Of a DNA stretch of 64,000 nucleotides, positions 45,469 through 57,872 are shown in pieces; the first letter of the stretch is position 1; every line of letters starts with the position of its first letter. The stretch is from Perca fluviatilis (lineage: Eukaryota; Chordata; Actinopteri; Perciformes; Percidae): NCBI RefSeq assembly GCF_010015445.1, contig NC_053121.1, forward strand, positions 32,935,934 through 32,999,933. Direction: 5' to 3'. The notes beneath the pieces are model-generated. The model was given only the letters and a program-made list of their open reading frames with translations. It searched no databases and was not told the origin of the DNA. Made by a program: the position numbers and the translations under genes.

Positions 45469-47089
45469 CACTACCGGTCAAAAGTTTTAGAACACCCCAA
45501 TTTTTTCAGGTTTTTATTGAAATTCATGCAGTTCAATGTCTTATTGTACTCTGAAATGAAAGAATAGAACAAATGAACAATTTAAGTTAAAAAAGAAATC
45601 ATGGAATCAATTTATAAACCAAAATGTATTCTACATTTTTGACTCATCAAAGTAGCCCCCTTTGGCAGATATAACAGCTGAACACACTCGTGGCATTCTT
45701 TCTACAATGGAAATCAAATATTCTTCAGAAAGTTCTTCCCAACTCTGTTGCAGAAGTTCCCATAAATGTGTGGCACTTGTAGGTTGCTTTGCTTTCACTT
45801 TTCTGTCCAGTTCATCCCAAACCAGCTCAGTGGGGTTTAAGTCTGGGGACTGTGCTGGCCACTCCATGTTTTTAAGCTAACCATCTTGTTCTTTTTTCCT
45901 AAGGTAGTTCTGGCATAGCTTGGACTTATGTTTTGGGTCATTATCTTGCTGTAGGATGAACCCCTGACCAACTAGGCGCATACCAGAGGGTACTGCATGG
46001 CGCTGCAAAATGCTGTGGTAGCCGTTTTGGTTCAGGGTGCCTTTCACTCTGTACAAATCACCAACACTGGATCCAACAAAACAGCCCCAGACCATCATAC
46101 TTCCTCCTCCATGTTTGACAGTTGATGTCACACACTGAGGAACCATCCTTTTGCCTACTCGACAGCGTACAAAAATCCTGCGTGATGAACCGAAGATTTC
46201 AAATTTTGATTTATCAGTCCATAGCACCTTCTTCCAGTCTTCAGTCCATTGACGATGTTTCTTGGCCCAGGCAAGCCTCTTTTTCTTATTCTGACGTCTT
46301 AGCAATGGCTTTCTTGCTGCAACTGGACCTATCAAACCTGCAGCTCCAAGTCTTCTCTTGACAGTTGAAACTGAGACTTGCTTATTACGATCACTATTAA
46401 GCTGTGCTTGAAGCTGTTGTCCTGTGAGCCACCTATCACGCAAGCTGTTGACTCTCAGAAACTTGTCTTCTGATTCTGTTGTGGCTTTGGGTCTGCCAGA
46501 CCTCTTCCTGTCAGAGTTTCCCCCAGTTTCTAAGTGCCTTTTGATGGTGAAGAATACTGTACTCACTGACACCTTGACTTTCTTCGCAATTTCTCTGTAG
46601 GAAAGACCAACATTCTTAAGTGTTATGATGGTCTGTCTCTCTTCCATTGTTAATTGCCTTTTTCCCCACCATTTTTATGGCAACACACTACTTTCTGCAG
46701 TACAATACTGTTCAAATAATGCTCACGAGTGTACGGTACCACAGTGTGTTCCAACAATACTTTTACACAAACAGAGGGGGTTGTAATCCAGACAAGTTGG
46801 AACACCTGTGGGAATTGGTAGCACCAACTTTCAAAGCTTGATCAACCTCCATTGCTGAAGAACAGCTTTACATTGTTTACCCATTTCTTGTTCCCTGAAA
46901 AAAGCCTTTTTGTAAAAATCTGAAATGTACATTATTTTTTCAGTTTTGGGTAACCTTACTTTTTTTTAACCTCAGGCAGTTCACCACTTACCTTTGTACC
47001 ATTTCAAGCTATTCATTGGACTTGAACTGCTAAACTTTCAATAAAAAACTAAAAAAATTGGGGTGTTCTAAAACTTTTGACCGGTAGTG
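45469..47089 (-). mobile_element. Near-complete Tc1-family transposon
   Basis: The 1621-bp element has about 70-bp terminal inverted repeats starting CACTACCGGTCAAAAGTTTT at each end and is flanked by TA dinucleotides. It carries one transposase frame on the minus strand, broken by a single stop codon. High end-to-end symmetry suggests fairly recent insertion. Confidence 0.92.
45631..46647 (-). pseudogene. Tc1-family transposase, one premature stop
   Basis: The enzyme cuts and pastes the element via its terminal repeats. The frame runs from MEERQTIITLKNVGLSYREI (upstream in-frame CAATTAACA codes QLT without a Met, so the original start may lie further up) to GGYFDESKM. Seen in order: a paired-type helix-turn-helix N-terminus with GRPK hook, then the DDE catalytic core: WTDKSKFEIFG (first Asp), LQQDNDPKHKSK (second Asp), SPDLNPTELVWDEL (Glu). 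One TAG at 45877-45879 interrupts the otherwise continuous frame between KKEQDG and LKNMEW. Spacing between second Asp and Glu is 38 codons counting the stop, longer than the 34 of Sleeping Beauty-like relatives. Not functional as it stands. Confidence 0.92.
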
Positions 47090-47193
47090 TAAGTATTAAG
47101 AGCCTTTAACTGAGTAGTTGAAGCACCTTTGGCAGTGATTACAGCCTCGAGCCTTCTTGGTTGTGACGCTACAAGCTTTGCACTCTTCTGCCA

Positions 47194-47508
47194 TCAGTCT
47201 CTGCAGATCCTCTCAAGCTCTATCAGGCTGGATGGGAACGTTGGCAGACAGATACTTTCAGGTCTCTCCAGAGCTGTTTGATTGAGTTCAAGTGTGGCTT
47301 GGCTGGGCCACTCAAAGACATTTAAAAAGTTGTCCCTAAGCCAGTCGTGTGCCGTTTTAGCTGTGTGTTTTGGATCATCGTTCTGTTGGAAGGTGAACCT
47401 TCGTCCGAGTCTCAGGTTTTCATTAAGGACATCTGTGCACCTTGCTTCGTTTATCTCTCCATAAACCCTGACCAGCCCCCTAGTCCAGGCTGCTGAAGAA
47501 CACCCCAC
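47194..47508 (-). pseudogene. Degraded Tc1 transposase remnant of the older element
   Basis: The frame holds RLGRRFTFQQNDDPKHTAK and WLRDNFLNVFEWPSQ, typical of the catalytic core of a different Tc1 subfamily from the neighbour. The SPDLNPIE motif is mutated (ATLELNQTALE) and the rest is fragmentary. Upstream parts of the same transposase can be traced in broken frames to about 47780. Confidence 0.75.
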
Positions 47509-48046
47509 GTGGTTTTCATCAGCTCAGAGAATCTTGTTCACAGTCAGAGAGTCATAGATGTTTTGTTATCGTTTGCAAACTCAAAGCAGGTTTTTGTGTG
47601 TATTTAAGCTCTATAAGAGTCATGGTTGTTCCAAATTTCTTTCATTTAAGAATTATGGAGGCCACTGTGCATTTGTGAACCCTAAAATGCAGCATCATTT
47701 ATTTTATTTTTTTGTAACCCAGATCTGTGCCTCAACACAATCCTGCCTCTATGCTCTCTCCTCTAATATACGTTGTCAGCTGTGAGACCTTATATACAGA
47801 CAGGTGTGTGCCCTACCAAATCACGTCCAATCAGTTTAATTTACCACAGGTGGACTCCAATCAAGGTGTCCAAACATCTCAAAGATGATCAAGAGAAATG
47901 GGAGGCAGGCACCTGAGCTAAGCTTCTGAAAACTTATGTCAATGTGATATTTCAGATTTATTTCCCTTTTAATATATTGGCAAATATTTCTAAAACTATT
48001 TTGGCTTTGTCATGATGTGGTATTTTGAGTGTAGATTGATGAGGTT

Positions 48047-49143
48047 AAGGCAAGGCAAGCCAATGTATTTATATGGCACAATTCAGACACAAAGGTATAT
48101 TAAAGTGCTTTACAAAAGCATTAATATACAAAGCAAACATAACAGAAAAATATGTGTCATAAAAAAGTAGATTAAAAAGACTTTAGAAGCAATGAAGTGT
48201 AGAAATTAAAATTTTTCAACTACCTGAGGAAAAGCAATGGCAGACAGAAAAGTTTTAAGCCTCGATTTAAAAGAACACAGGCATGGGGCAGATCTCAAGT
48301 GTTCTGAAAGTTTTTTTCCGGATCTGCAACTGAAAGAATGTTTGGTTCTGACCCTGGGGACGGTGAGCAAGCAGCGTATCAGACGGATATTGTCCGCAAA
48401 CCGTACAGTGCTTTGTATGTCAATAACAATATTTTAAAATCAATTCTTTGGTTCATTGGAAGCCAGTGCAAAGCTCTGAGAACAGGGCTGATGTATTCCA
48501 ATTTCTTGGATTTAGCGAGGACTTGGGAAGCAGCGTTTAAAATGCGCTGCAGTTGTCTTAATGATTCTTCTCAAAGATTTTCCTTTTCTTCGCAGCAAAG
48601 GGACGCAGGTCGGACTCGAACCCGGGCCGCTGCAAAGGACTCAGCATACATGGGGCGCACGAAAGTCCAGAAATGCACCAAGATTCCTGATATGGGTTAA
48701 AGTTAGTGCTTTAAGATGAGCACTGACATTGATTGTTCATTTTTGGCACCAAAAATAATTGTTTCAGTTTTATCCCTATTTAAAGATTCTGGAACATCCA
48801 ATCTCGTTTCAATTCAATTTGTTTAATACACTTATTCAATGACTGGATTAGTTCATAATCATCTGGGTTTATTGTTTTGTAGATCTGTGTATCATCTGCA
48901 TAATTATGGTAGGATATATTATTGTTTTATTTTTTTAAAGATATGAGCCCATGGGAGCATATAGATGTTGAAGAGAGCTGGACCAAGAATGGAGCCCTGT
49001 GGAACTCCTGTCATTGCTGTTTGTTTAGATTTGCATGAACCTACTGACACAAAACAGTCTCTAGCCTGCAGACAGGATTCAAAGCAGTTAAGGGCTGTGC
49101 CAGTGAGTCCGACCCAGTTTTCCAGTCTGTCCAGCAGTATCTA
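48047..49143 (-). mobile_element. LINE fragment (reverse transcriptase 3' part), decayed
   Basis: Minus-strand translation of 48961-49013 gives TGVPQGSILGPALFNIYM, and about 48882-48910 gives NYADDTQI, the reverse transcriptase fingers and YADD active-site block. The 3' end GGCAAGCCAATGTATTTATA and AAAGTGCTTTACAAAAGC matches a common teleost LINE tail. Many stops; 5' truncated. It lies inside the old Tc1 element. Confidence 0.72.
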
Positions 49144-49225
49144 GAAAATTTAATTTTAGCATAAGGCAGCAACATAACAAAATGTGGAGAAAAGTGAAGG
49201 GTCTGAATACTTTCTGCATGCACTG

Positions 49226-51075
49226 TAACTTGACAGCAAGCTTTTTCAAATGCATAGGTTGACCCCTGAGTTCTGTTTGGAAGACGCAGTTAACACATGC
49301 TGTTAATCATATATTTTACACTCAAGTTATAGGGTAAGGGACTTGTTATCACTCAAAATGGTTAATATATTCTCCTTTAAGATTTTTATAAACAAGTTCC
49401 CAAACAGCTTATCTGATATTGTTGCCAGAGGGAAATATCTTAAATGCTTCAGTATATTGAAGCATAATACTTGATACACTGACTGAGAGGAAGTCTTACA
49501 TTAAGCTGTGATCTCTAATGTGTTGCAGCAATTACACGCCCCCCTTTGGAGGCTTTTGTTTGGCTGATTCCCACCTCTTGGAATTGACTCATACTTGATT
49601 AAATTAATCTATCCACACAGCTGTGGAAGGTTTAAATTGAGTTACTGTACATCCTGCACAAAGAATAATGTATAATGGTGAAGAGCTACATCTAGTGAAG
49701 AAGAACAAAAACATGGCTGCAGCGTGGGGCTGCGTGATGGTCAGCAGATGTTGGCTTGTGGTTGTGCTAAAAACAGAAATTCTGGCAACTGCGGCTACTT
49801 TTTGTTTCAACATAATAATTTCCAGTTAGGAGCGTGCAGCGTGCCATATTTCATGACAATAATTCCACCACAGTCCCACCCACACTCTTACCCTAACTAT
49901 AACCACGCCAAATACCTACCTAACCCTTACCATCCCCAATCTTAAACCCACCATAGCAATTTTCTATTTAATACCTAGACGTAACCATCACAAGGCTTAT
50001 ATTCAAACATAATCAGTTTAATTTATTAGACAATTATAGTATTTCTGGTAATAAACTTGGTGGGAGCCATTATTTTTGCATCAACAACAGAAAGAAATTG
50101 CACTATTTGTATTGACAGCTTCCTCCATTGAGTGTAGCAAGTTTTTGAAAGCATGAAAGGTTAGTTTGTAGGGAAGTTTAAAGTTGTATGATTTTAAATC
50201 AACTTTCAACAAGGTAATATTTCCTACTTGATATTGAGTTGGATTATAGCAATTTATGTTAAACTGCAATTCCACTGCTCATACTTTTAGCTCTTTCCTA
50301 CATTGTACTGCAACTGCTGCACAACAATTTCCCTCGGGATAAATAAAGTTCTATCTTATCTTATCCTTAAATTTCCATGTTTTGTTGTCTCTGTGTAACA
50401 AGTGGCAAAGGCAAATTAAAACACATCAGCACAATAGGCTGAAACTAATAAAGAATAAAAACCACTGCTGTGAAGAATTATCTGTTGCACCTAATAATGA
50501 GTTTAAAGAACATTATCTACAGTTGAGGGACATTGTAACAGCAATATCTGACAATTCAATGACATCTAATACAGCCTTCTTCAACTTTTAATGTTGATTT
50601 TCTAAAGTTAATTTTGTCTCTCACATCCCCTATTCCATTAAGGCCCCCATCATTACCATTTCCCCACAGCTGTTCTGCAGTGACCTGGCTTTCCCTGCCC
50701 ACCTTATAGGTTTGTCAGAGTGGCATTTTTTGGCTCGATAGTGTTTTAAGCCCCCAACGCATCACTGCCTGGAAGACGACGTTGGGGGCCCAAAACACAT
50801 TTGTTGATATAGTTACCAGATGATGAATCCTAATGATGATCCCCTGATGTGTCTTCCAGTGCCACCAGCATTTTTGTCACATAGATGCGCCTGCATAGGG
50901 CAGCTTATATGGCACTGCATCACATTTTCTCCACTAGAAGTGCACTCTAGAAGGAACTTCATCATGTTTTTTTTGTAAGGGCACCCTAGACCTTTTTTTA
51001 ACCTTGAGTCCACCAGTACTGGTACCCTTGCACTTTCATGTGTTGCACAGGGATTTATTTGCACTTTATACATAT
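49226..51075. other. Spacer without recognised genes
   Basis: Mostly unique AT-rich sequence. A short telomere-like but imperfect CCCTAAC/TACCTAACC stretch lies at about 49880-49945. A LINE-type tail is at 50280-50375. Confidence 0.5.
50280..50375 (+). repeat. LINE 3' tail with TATCT repeats
   Basis: CAATTTCCCTCGGGATAAAT then AAAGTTCTATCTTATCTTATCC is the familiar terminal signature of a fish LINE family with short tandem tail. Only the last 100 bases are present. Confidence 0.55.
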
Positions 51076-52420
51076 AAACTTATTTTTCAGAATCAGGGCT
51101 TTATTGCCAAGTACGTTTTTTACACATACAAGGAATTTGTCTTGGTGTTGTTGGTGCATGCCACATTCTCTAGATGTAAGAAGGATAAGAAGAATATAAA
51201 CAATATAACTATACATACATTACCGGTCAAAAGTTTGGGGTCACTTATACATTTCCATTCCAGACAGAATACCAGCTGAGATCAGTTGCATTGTATTTTT
51301 TAATCAGGGCAGCAGTTTTCAGATTACATTATGTGCTTACATAATTGCAAAAGGGTTCTTGACTGTTGTAGACAGAAGTGGCTGAAGAAACGCTTGAAAT
51401 CCATGCTTTTTGGTCTAAACGTCATACCCAAATTAAAAGTGGCACAGCTCCCATATACTTTGACACTCTGGGGTGTGCCTGATATCATTGGAAAGGTGAT
51501 TGATGTGGGTGTGTTTGTGTATTTGAGAAGTGTTGTATTTTGTAGTTTTTTGGCTGTTTCCTTTGCACTTTTCAAATGGAAATAAAAAATGCACAGACAT
51601 ATATATATATATATATATATATTAAAAGAAAATCATATAAAATCCATTTTTGAGTCTTTTGGCTTCTGGATTTTTTATCGATTCCTAATGCCGTGTGTTG
51701 TCTGCCACCTGTCAGATGTGTTTACAGCAGTGCATTCTAATCATTTTACAGATGTATGACTTGGAGGGAAATAAAAAACCTCCATTCTAGCCTCTGTAAC
51801 TCTGTGTCAGTAAGGCTTAGAATCACCCTGACACTTGGGTTATGGTTAGGGTTAGGGGCAAAAACTTGAGAGTGTTACCTTTCCAATGATATCAGGCACA
51901 CCCCTGCGTGTCAAAGTATATGGGAGCCATACCACTTTTAATTTGGGTATGACGTTTAGACCAAAAAGCATGGAATTTCAAGCGTTTCTTCAGCCACTTC
52001 TGTCTACAACAGTCGAGAACCCTTTTGCAATTATGTAAGGACGTAATGTAATCTGAAAACTGCTGCCCTGATTAAAAAAACAATGCAACTGATCTCAGCT
52101 GCTATTCTGTCTGGAATCGACATTTCTAAGTGACCCCAAACTTTTGACCGGTAGTGTATATACACACACAGTATGTATTAATAAAGATAGAAAATAAAAT
52201 GTAAAATAAAATTAGTAAAAAGGAACGGTACAGCAGAGTAGGTACAGTGGCATGAGAAGCCAGAGGTGGAGTGTGGGGAGAGTCAGGGTGGGTTCCGGGC
52301 CGTGTTGATAAGGCTAGTGGCAGGGGGGGAAAAACTGTTCATGTGGCGTGAGGTTTTGGTCCTGATGGACCTCAGCTTCCTGCCAGAGGGGAGCGACTCG
52401 AAGTTCATTGTATTTCACTG
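51076..52420. mobile_element. LINE-like dispersed repeat split by a fold-back element
   Basis: Left part GGGCTTTATTGCCAAGTACG and ACAAGGAATTTGTCTTGG; right part AGGTACAGTGGCATGAG, AAACTGTTCATGTGGCG and GTCCTGATGGACCTCAGC. Both resemble one widespread teleost repeat. The insertion at 51218-52156 divides it. Confidence 0.5.
51218..52156. mobile_element. Tc1-like fold-back element with about 280-bp inverted arms
   Basis: Left end CATTACCGGTCAAAAGTTTG and right end CAAACTTTTGACCGGTAGTG, TA-flanked. Arms 51218-51500 and 51873-52156 pair closely along their whole length. The 370-bp centre holds a TA microsatellite (51598-51621) and no coding sequence. The first 16 bases resemble the ends of the Tc1 at 45469-47089. 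Confidence 0.88.
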
Positions 52421-52979
52421 TTAGGTTCCTATTACTTTTTATTGTGTACAGAACATATTTGACACATGGATGAATTAAGTTCTGACTTCTTTAAAATCTT
52501 ATCTTAGTTGACAAAAGTCCTAACAGAAAGTCCTTTGGCATTTAACTGCTCTGGAGCTTTTGATCATCTCAAATCTTGTAAGCGTTCATATTTCCATTTT
52601 TTTCTGAGCACTTTAAAGACTCGGTGTTGGCTTTAAAAATTGAGAATAATGGTTAATTCTTGACTGTGGAAATGGACTTTAAACAAAAATATCTCATTCT
52701 CTTACCATTACCACTTTTGGGATTGTTCACTACCAGCATCTCATCTGTGTTGTATTATAATAAAGTCACAATATTATCTCTTTTAATATATATATTTTTT
52801 TTCTGTGGAATTCCAATAAAAATCTGTCCTTTCCTTATACCGTTTTTATTAATGTTGTAGGCCTATTTGTTTAGACAGAGGGACTAACAGGTTTATTGCA
52901 GCTAGCCTATATTTTATTTGTGTTGACTTTATGTCCCACGCACAATGAAAACAACCATCGAGTCAGGCTATTTCCTTAA

Positions 52980-53214
52980 AATGAATAATGAATGACACAC
53001 TCAGCGGATCAATTTTAAGAATTAGTTGCACTCGTGCACCCCCCACCTCCCCCTCCACCTCCGGCTGTGCTCTGCGCATGCGCCTCACTGCTCCAGGAGT
53101 GCTGTTTCGGCCTGTTCCGCGGCCGCTCGGTCATTTTCGCCTCTTTGTTGTACTGATAGTGGATTTAACTCGGATTCAACCCAATATCTAGCGGACCGTG
53201 CTGCTCCCAAACAG
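52980..53214 (+). promoter_or_regulatory. GC-rich promoter and probable non-coding first exon of a plus-strand gene (pcgf3 candidate)
   Basis: An abrupt GC/CpG-rich block (GTTCCGCGGCCGCTCGGTC and neighbours) follows AT-rich spacer. A good donor, CCCAAACAG then GTTAGT, ends a putative 5' UTR exon at 53214. In human, SLC49A3 and PCGF3 are adjacent and divergent, and PCGF3 begins with untranslated exons, so pcgf3 is the natural candidate. No coding exon is visible in this window to confirm it. Confidence 0.45.
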
Positions 53215-55261
53215 GTTAGTTCGTCTAACTAGACTTGTTCTCTTCATGTTCCGTCCCCGGTGGGTCTATCGCGGGTTTACGGTCCCGGTTTGTGCCCCCT
53301 CCTCCTCATTTTTCGCATGTCTCTTTCCGCTTGGTGCTACGGGGCATGCTATACGTGTTGTTGTATGTGTCTATGTGGTGGTGTATGGCGGCGCCGGGCC
53401 CTGCAGTTGCACACCGGGGATGGGGTTTTTAAGGGGAAACGTGCATTGTAAAGGCGGCTTTAAGGCTAGCCTGGATGCACGCTGTTAGCCGGCCCGAGAA
53501 GAAGCTCTGGCAGCCGCCTCACTGCCTGTCTCGTCATGTTTAAATGCTGTTATTCCTCTCAGCCAAACACCAATTCTTCTTTCCCATTCAGCCGGAATGT
53601 TCTTGAAAAAAAAATAACCATGGTCCACCATTAGGCTAACCTCTTCCTCCTGCCGTCCAAAGTTCAGTATGTGCGTGTGTGTTTGTTTGTGTGTGTGTGT
53701 GTGGAGGATCTACATGAGGTTTAGATTAAATCAAGACAGAAAGTTGGTGCATTTTTTCTTCTTCAGGGTGGATGTCGACCCTCGCCAGACTGCTGCTGCA
53801 GCGAGGAGCCCTGTGTGACATTGTGTGTGTGTGTGTGTGTGTGGGGGGGGAAAGGCATGCAGATAGCAGCCAACAAGTCTGTGCAGTTTTTTGGGGGCGA
53901 GATGAAGCTAAAATATCTTCCCTTCACTCCGAGAGTGACACAGGACCAGGACCAGGAGCAGGCTTTAGATTCTGGGGTTTCCTCAACTTTTTTTTTTTCC
54001 TTCTCTGCAGCACAGGAAGCATGGTTGGGGGTGATTAGCAGGTCAAACGATGTAGGTGTCTAGGTTTAAACTGGGCTAAATGTGGTCGTCTGTATATAAG
54101 CACCGTCTCAGCCACTGTATACCTCCGTGACCTATCAAGTCATGCATGTCTGTAATTGAGTCCTTTTTAATGTCCCCCTTTGCGTTGACACCAGATGACT
54201 GTTTTCACATTCATCTGGCGGAGAAGGAAACTTTATCTCTGCTCACATTAGATTGAGTTTGAACGTAGGAACAGGTTTTCGTGACTTCCAAACATTCCAG
54301 TGTGATGTATATGGCCTCCAGTGTGTACACACACACGCGGAAATGGGCATTTTAATTAGGTAGGAGACATCTTGTTTCCAGTAGTTCAACTTTTGAAATG
54401 AAAAGGCTTTGCATATTCATAGATTCTGGATTTTTCAACGATGGGAAAGGATTAAGTGTAATTTTATGAATTTTTAACGAGTAAACTCGGCTGTCTTGTG
54501 GGCAAACCATGTCAGACACAAATTAATTTTCAAAGCGGAGTGTTTTTCTTTTTAATAACACGTTTGGACCTTTTCGATAGGGATGTTGGGGATCTTAATT
54601 TTCTTTTGACACATTGACACATTTTTCTTTCTTTATAAATACAGAAACTAATTTCTTGAAAATCTAGTTTGGAAAAAGTCTTTCAGCACTTTTTTTCACT
54701 TAGTTAAAGAAAGCAAGGTTTGTAGGACAGAAATGACTTGGTAAGACATTTGCAGTGTTCATTTCAATGTGTAGTTAAGACTTTCTTCACCTTTTTTAAA
54801 TATAGTCACTGAAATGCTGTTGAAATAACTGACATATAACCCTGATGTCTAAAATCTTAGCATAGAGACGCCTAGATACCATTTTGATCTGCAGATCATC
54901 AAATCGATGCTTGCGTGCGCTGTAAACCACAGACTTTCATGCTGAGCAGAGCTTTGGTGCAGGGAAACCTAAGAGTGTTAAATATATCAGTGTTGAGTTC
55001 AAACTAGGGCAGTGTCTGTATGTTGACATTAAAGTTGCCCCAGGCTTCATTGTGCATGTTGGCAGCTTCAAACGGGAGTGGAAGGTAACTGAAAAAACAT
55101 GAACCTCCAGAACCTGACTAACAGGGTGGTTGTTTTAAAGCGCTTGACTCACATTTTTACCGGGTAATTATTACATTTGTGAAGTGTTTTCTCTGCTTTT
55201 GCGAGCTTCAGTAGCCTCGAAATTCTGTAACATGCTGCATCTTAAGTGCACCCAGCGTCCT

Positions 55262-55879
55262 CGCAACATGGCATCGTGACTTTGCGTAAACCTACACGCC
55301 ACTTTCCTAAAGCCAAATGGCGTGTTATCTGTACGCATTTTGAGCTATCCACATGTATGTCTACGCTGTATACAGCGGATGTAAACATACCCACCACGTT
55401 GCGTTGCCACATTGCGTGTTATCGCGAGAACGTGCCGTACTATCCCGAGAACGTTACACGCGTGTAAAAAAAAAAAAATAAAAAATAAATGTTGGGTTTA
55501 GGAAAAGAACATTGGGAAAGGCTTTAGTAACACAAAAACACGACCTGACCAACGTCACACGCTTAGGAAAACAAATGGTTGGGTTTAGGAAAGGAAAATT
55601 GGGGAAGGCTTTTTAAAAGAAAAAGAGAAGCAAAAAAAAGGTTGAAAAACGGCAGACGCGATGCCAGCTCTCCTGGGTGAAAGTCTGGTGTTTTACCCCT
55701 CCACGGACTGACGTCCTTTCATACTACTCGCTACGGCGAAAATTCACATGTAATGTAGGTCAATGGCGGCCGAACGGCGTTGATAAACACGCTAAAAAGC
55801 GATTATGTCTTGATAACACACCAAAACGGCATATGAATTGGCGTGTCATACATACGCCACTTTCTGAGATCAGTCTGGT
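55262..55879 (+). repeat. TACGCCAC/GTGGCGT dispersed repeat, copy 2
   Basis: Same orientation and order of landmarks as 36040-36676, with a short A-rich insertion around 55467-55490 and a duplicated GGTTTAGGAAA-type segment (55493-55600). Confidence 0.7.
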
Positions 55880-57175
55880 CCTCGTGTTTTTAACAGCCGA
55901 GCCGCTGTCTGATGATTTAATACCGTCGGAGAGGAAAGAGATCTACAGTAAGTCCAGCCTCTCCTGGACTGTTTTTATTTTATTTATTTTTTTTTTCACT
56001 CAATCTTTTTGATTTGATTTCCATCCTTTTTGGAAAAGTATACCAGCTTGATTCCAGAATCTTAATCTATGTAGCATCAATCAGAAGTGAAAGGATGCTC
56101 TTCTCTGCCACAGCCAGCCTTTTCTAATGTAAGCCGGTGAAGTTAAACAGTTGCATTTTTACACAACCCACCACACCACGTCACCTTTCGTAAAGCTCAT
56201 CTTGCTGGGCTCCTTTCAGAGCCCACTGAAGGACCTCCCTGACCTAAATGATGTTTTTTGGCCAGCTGAATGTTACTTGGCTGGTGCTCAAGAGATACCA
56301 TATGACATGGCTCTTACATAAGACAGCGCGTACCGGCCGAGCACGTCCGGTTTCTGCTTACTTTGCAAGGAAACCCCAAATGACCCGCAGCTTCTTTGGA
56401 CAGCTGACCTCTGACCTGAAATTGAATAGCATCTCATGACTTTAAAAAATGCTATGGCAGGATTTTTAATGCATAATGACTGCGAATTAAGCAAAAGGGC
56501 ATTTATTTTGACCCATTACCCCAACAAATGCATCCATGCTCTATTTAAACAATGTTATGGTCCCATGAGATACTCAGAGACTCGGCACTACAGGGCAGGC
56601 GAGCGGGATGTGGCCTCTTTAGGACGAGGACTGCTTGATAATGAAGAAGGAGTGATTTAGCCCAAACTCCAGAAGGCGCATTTGTCTTTTTCTTGTGACA
56701 GGAAATAATCTCAGGCAGCTTCCTAAACAAGAGCTACTGAGCAACTGTGGAGAATCCCTGCAAATGAAGCAGCAGTTTGGAGAAGCTGTTTAAATCCTCA
56801 GTCTCACTTTCTCCTCAACACAGTTTCTTAAAACATTTGATAAGAACTGAGAAATGAAATGAATTCTGTGGAAAAAGTAAATTTGATTACAGTTGCAGTA
56901 TTCAGCAACATTGTGAAGCCAAAGTGGCAATTTGGACCAGACAGTCCAGTGTCCTTTTATATTCTGTTGGATTCATTGATGAGGAAAGTTGATTATCTAC
57001 ACTTGATACGACCAAACATGAAATATCCGCGTGGACGGCGATGTGACGCAAACGCGTCCTGGGCGACTGTGTGCGGAGGGTGTGATCGCCGAGCCACGCA
57101 CTTCCAATATTTCGTAACAACACAGAATGATTGGTTACAGGAGAGAAGAAGTCCGTCCTTTGAGCCGCTCAGACC

Positions 57176-57470
57176 TAGCCTGACAAGCCAGACCCACATC
57201 CAGATGTTGGGTCTGGGAACTCACCATTGGCAGGGCTCAATCCGAGGGGCGGGATAAACGGTTGTCTTTCAAATTCCCTCTGCACGCAATAGGATAGCGC
57301 TACAACCAGGCAGAGCAATGAAGAAGGTAGAGAAGCTAGTTGATAGATTAAACTTTTACCGTATCCGGTCGGCAAAACTCCGAAAGAAAGGTTTCTGTGC
57401 CGTATTCTCAAAGAAAAGCTTAACTCCAATTCAACTTTTGGAGAAACATAACCCGACGTCACACCAATCA
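57176..57470. mobile_element. Partial MITE with TAGCCTG end
   Basis: TAGCCTGACAAGCCAGACCC with an internal hairpin (CAGACCCACATCCAG with GGGTCTGG), like 11007-11412. No right end found. Confidence 0.45.
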
Positions 57471-57506
57471 TGTAACCGGAAATCAGTTACTTGAGGTACC
57501 CATGAG

Positions 57507-57872
57507 TAGAGCTGGGCAATATATCGATATTATATCGATATCGTGATATGAGACTAGCTATCATCTTAGATTTTGGATATCGTAATATGGCATAAGTGTC
57601 GTCTTTTCCTGGTTTTAAAGGCTGCGTTACAGTAAAGTTATGTAATTTTCTGAACTTACCAGACTGTTGTAATTATGTAACTGTTACTGTTAAATATGTA
57701 ACTGTTCTATTATTTGCCTTTACCCACTTAGTCATTATATCCACATTACTGATGATTATTTATCAAAAATCTCATTGTGTAAATATTTTGTGAAAGCACC
57801 AATAGTCAACACTACAATATCGTTGCGGTATCGATATCGTGATATTTGATTTTCTCCATATGGCCCAGCTTA
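57507..57872. mobile_element. hAT-like MITE with perfect 8-bp duplication
   Basis: TAGAGCTGGGCAATATATCG to CATATGGCCCAGCTTA, flanked by CCCATGAG on both sides. Same orientation as 23762-24142. Confidence 0.88.

Larger units (their letters stand above)
45378..49225 (-). mobile_element. Old Tc1-family transposon split by two later insertions
   Basis: Three separated blocks belong to one degraded Tc1 element: 45378-45468 (ending ATATCACATTGACATA), 47090-48046 (beginning AAGTATTAAGAGCC), and 49144-49225 (ending TTCTGCATGCACTG before TA). Joined in order they follow the layout of the widespread fish Tc1 family I know. A younger Tc1 occupies 45469-47089 and a LINE fragment 48047-49143. The outer left terminus is missing or eroded. 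Confidence 0.7.

Noticed and set aside
49861..49945. Interstitial telomere-like CCTAAC sequence
   Set aside because: Only a few irregular matches to CCCTAA; no run of perfect hexamers.
53198..53488. 96-codon frame after the GC-rich promoter
   Set aside because: It spans the apparent splice donor at 53215, is Cys/Val-rich from GT-rich DNA, and has overlapping frames of similar quality in the other phases.
53772..54063. Frames around the GT microsatellite in the presumed intron
   Set aside because: Composed largely of the CVCV repeat translation and low-complexity sequence with no family match.
56859..57257. 132-codon plus-strand frame
   Set aside because: Its second half runs into a MITE-like repeat (57176 on) and it matches no family; chance frame.
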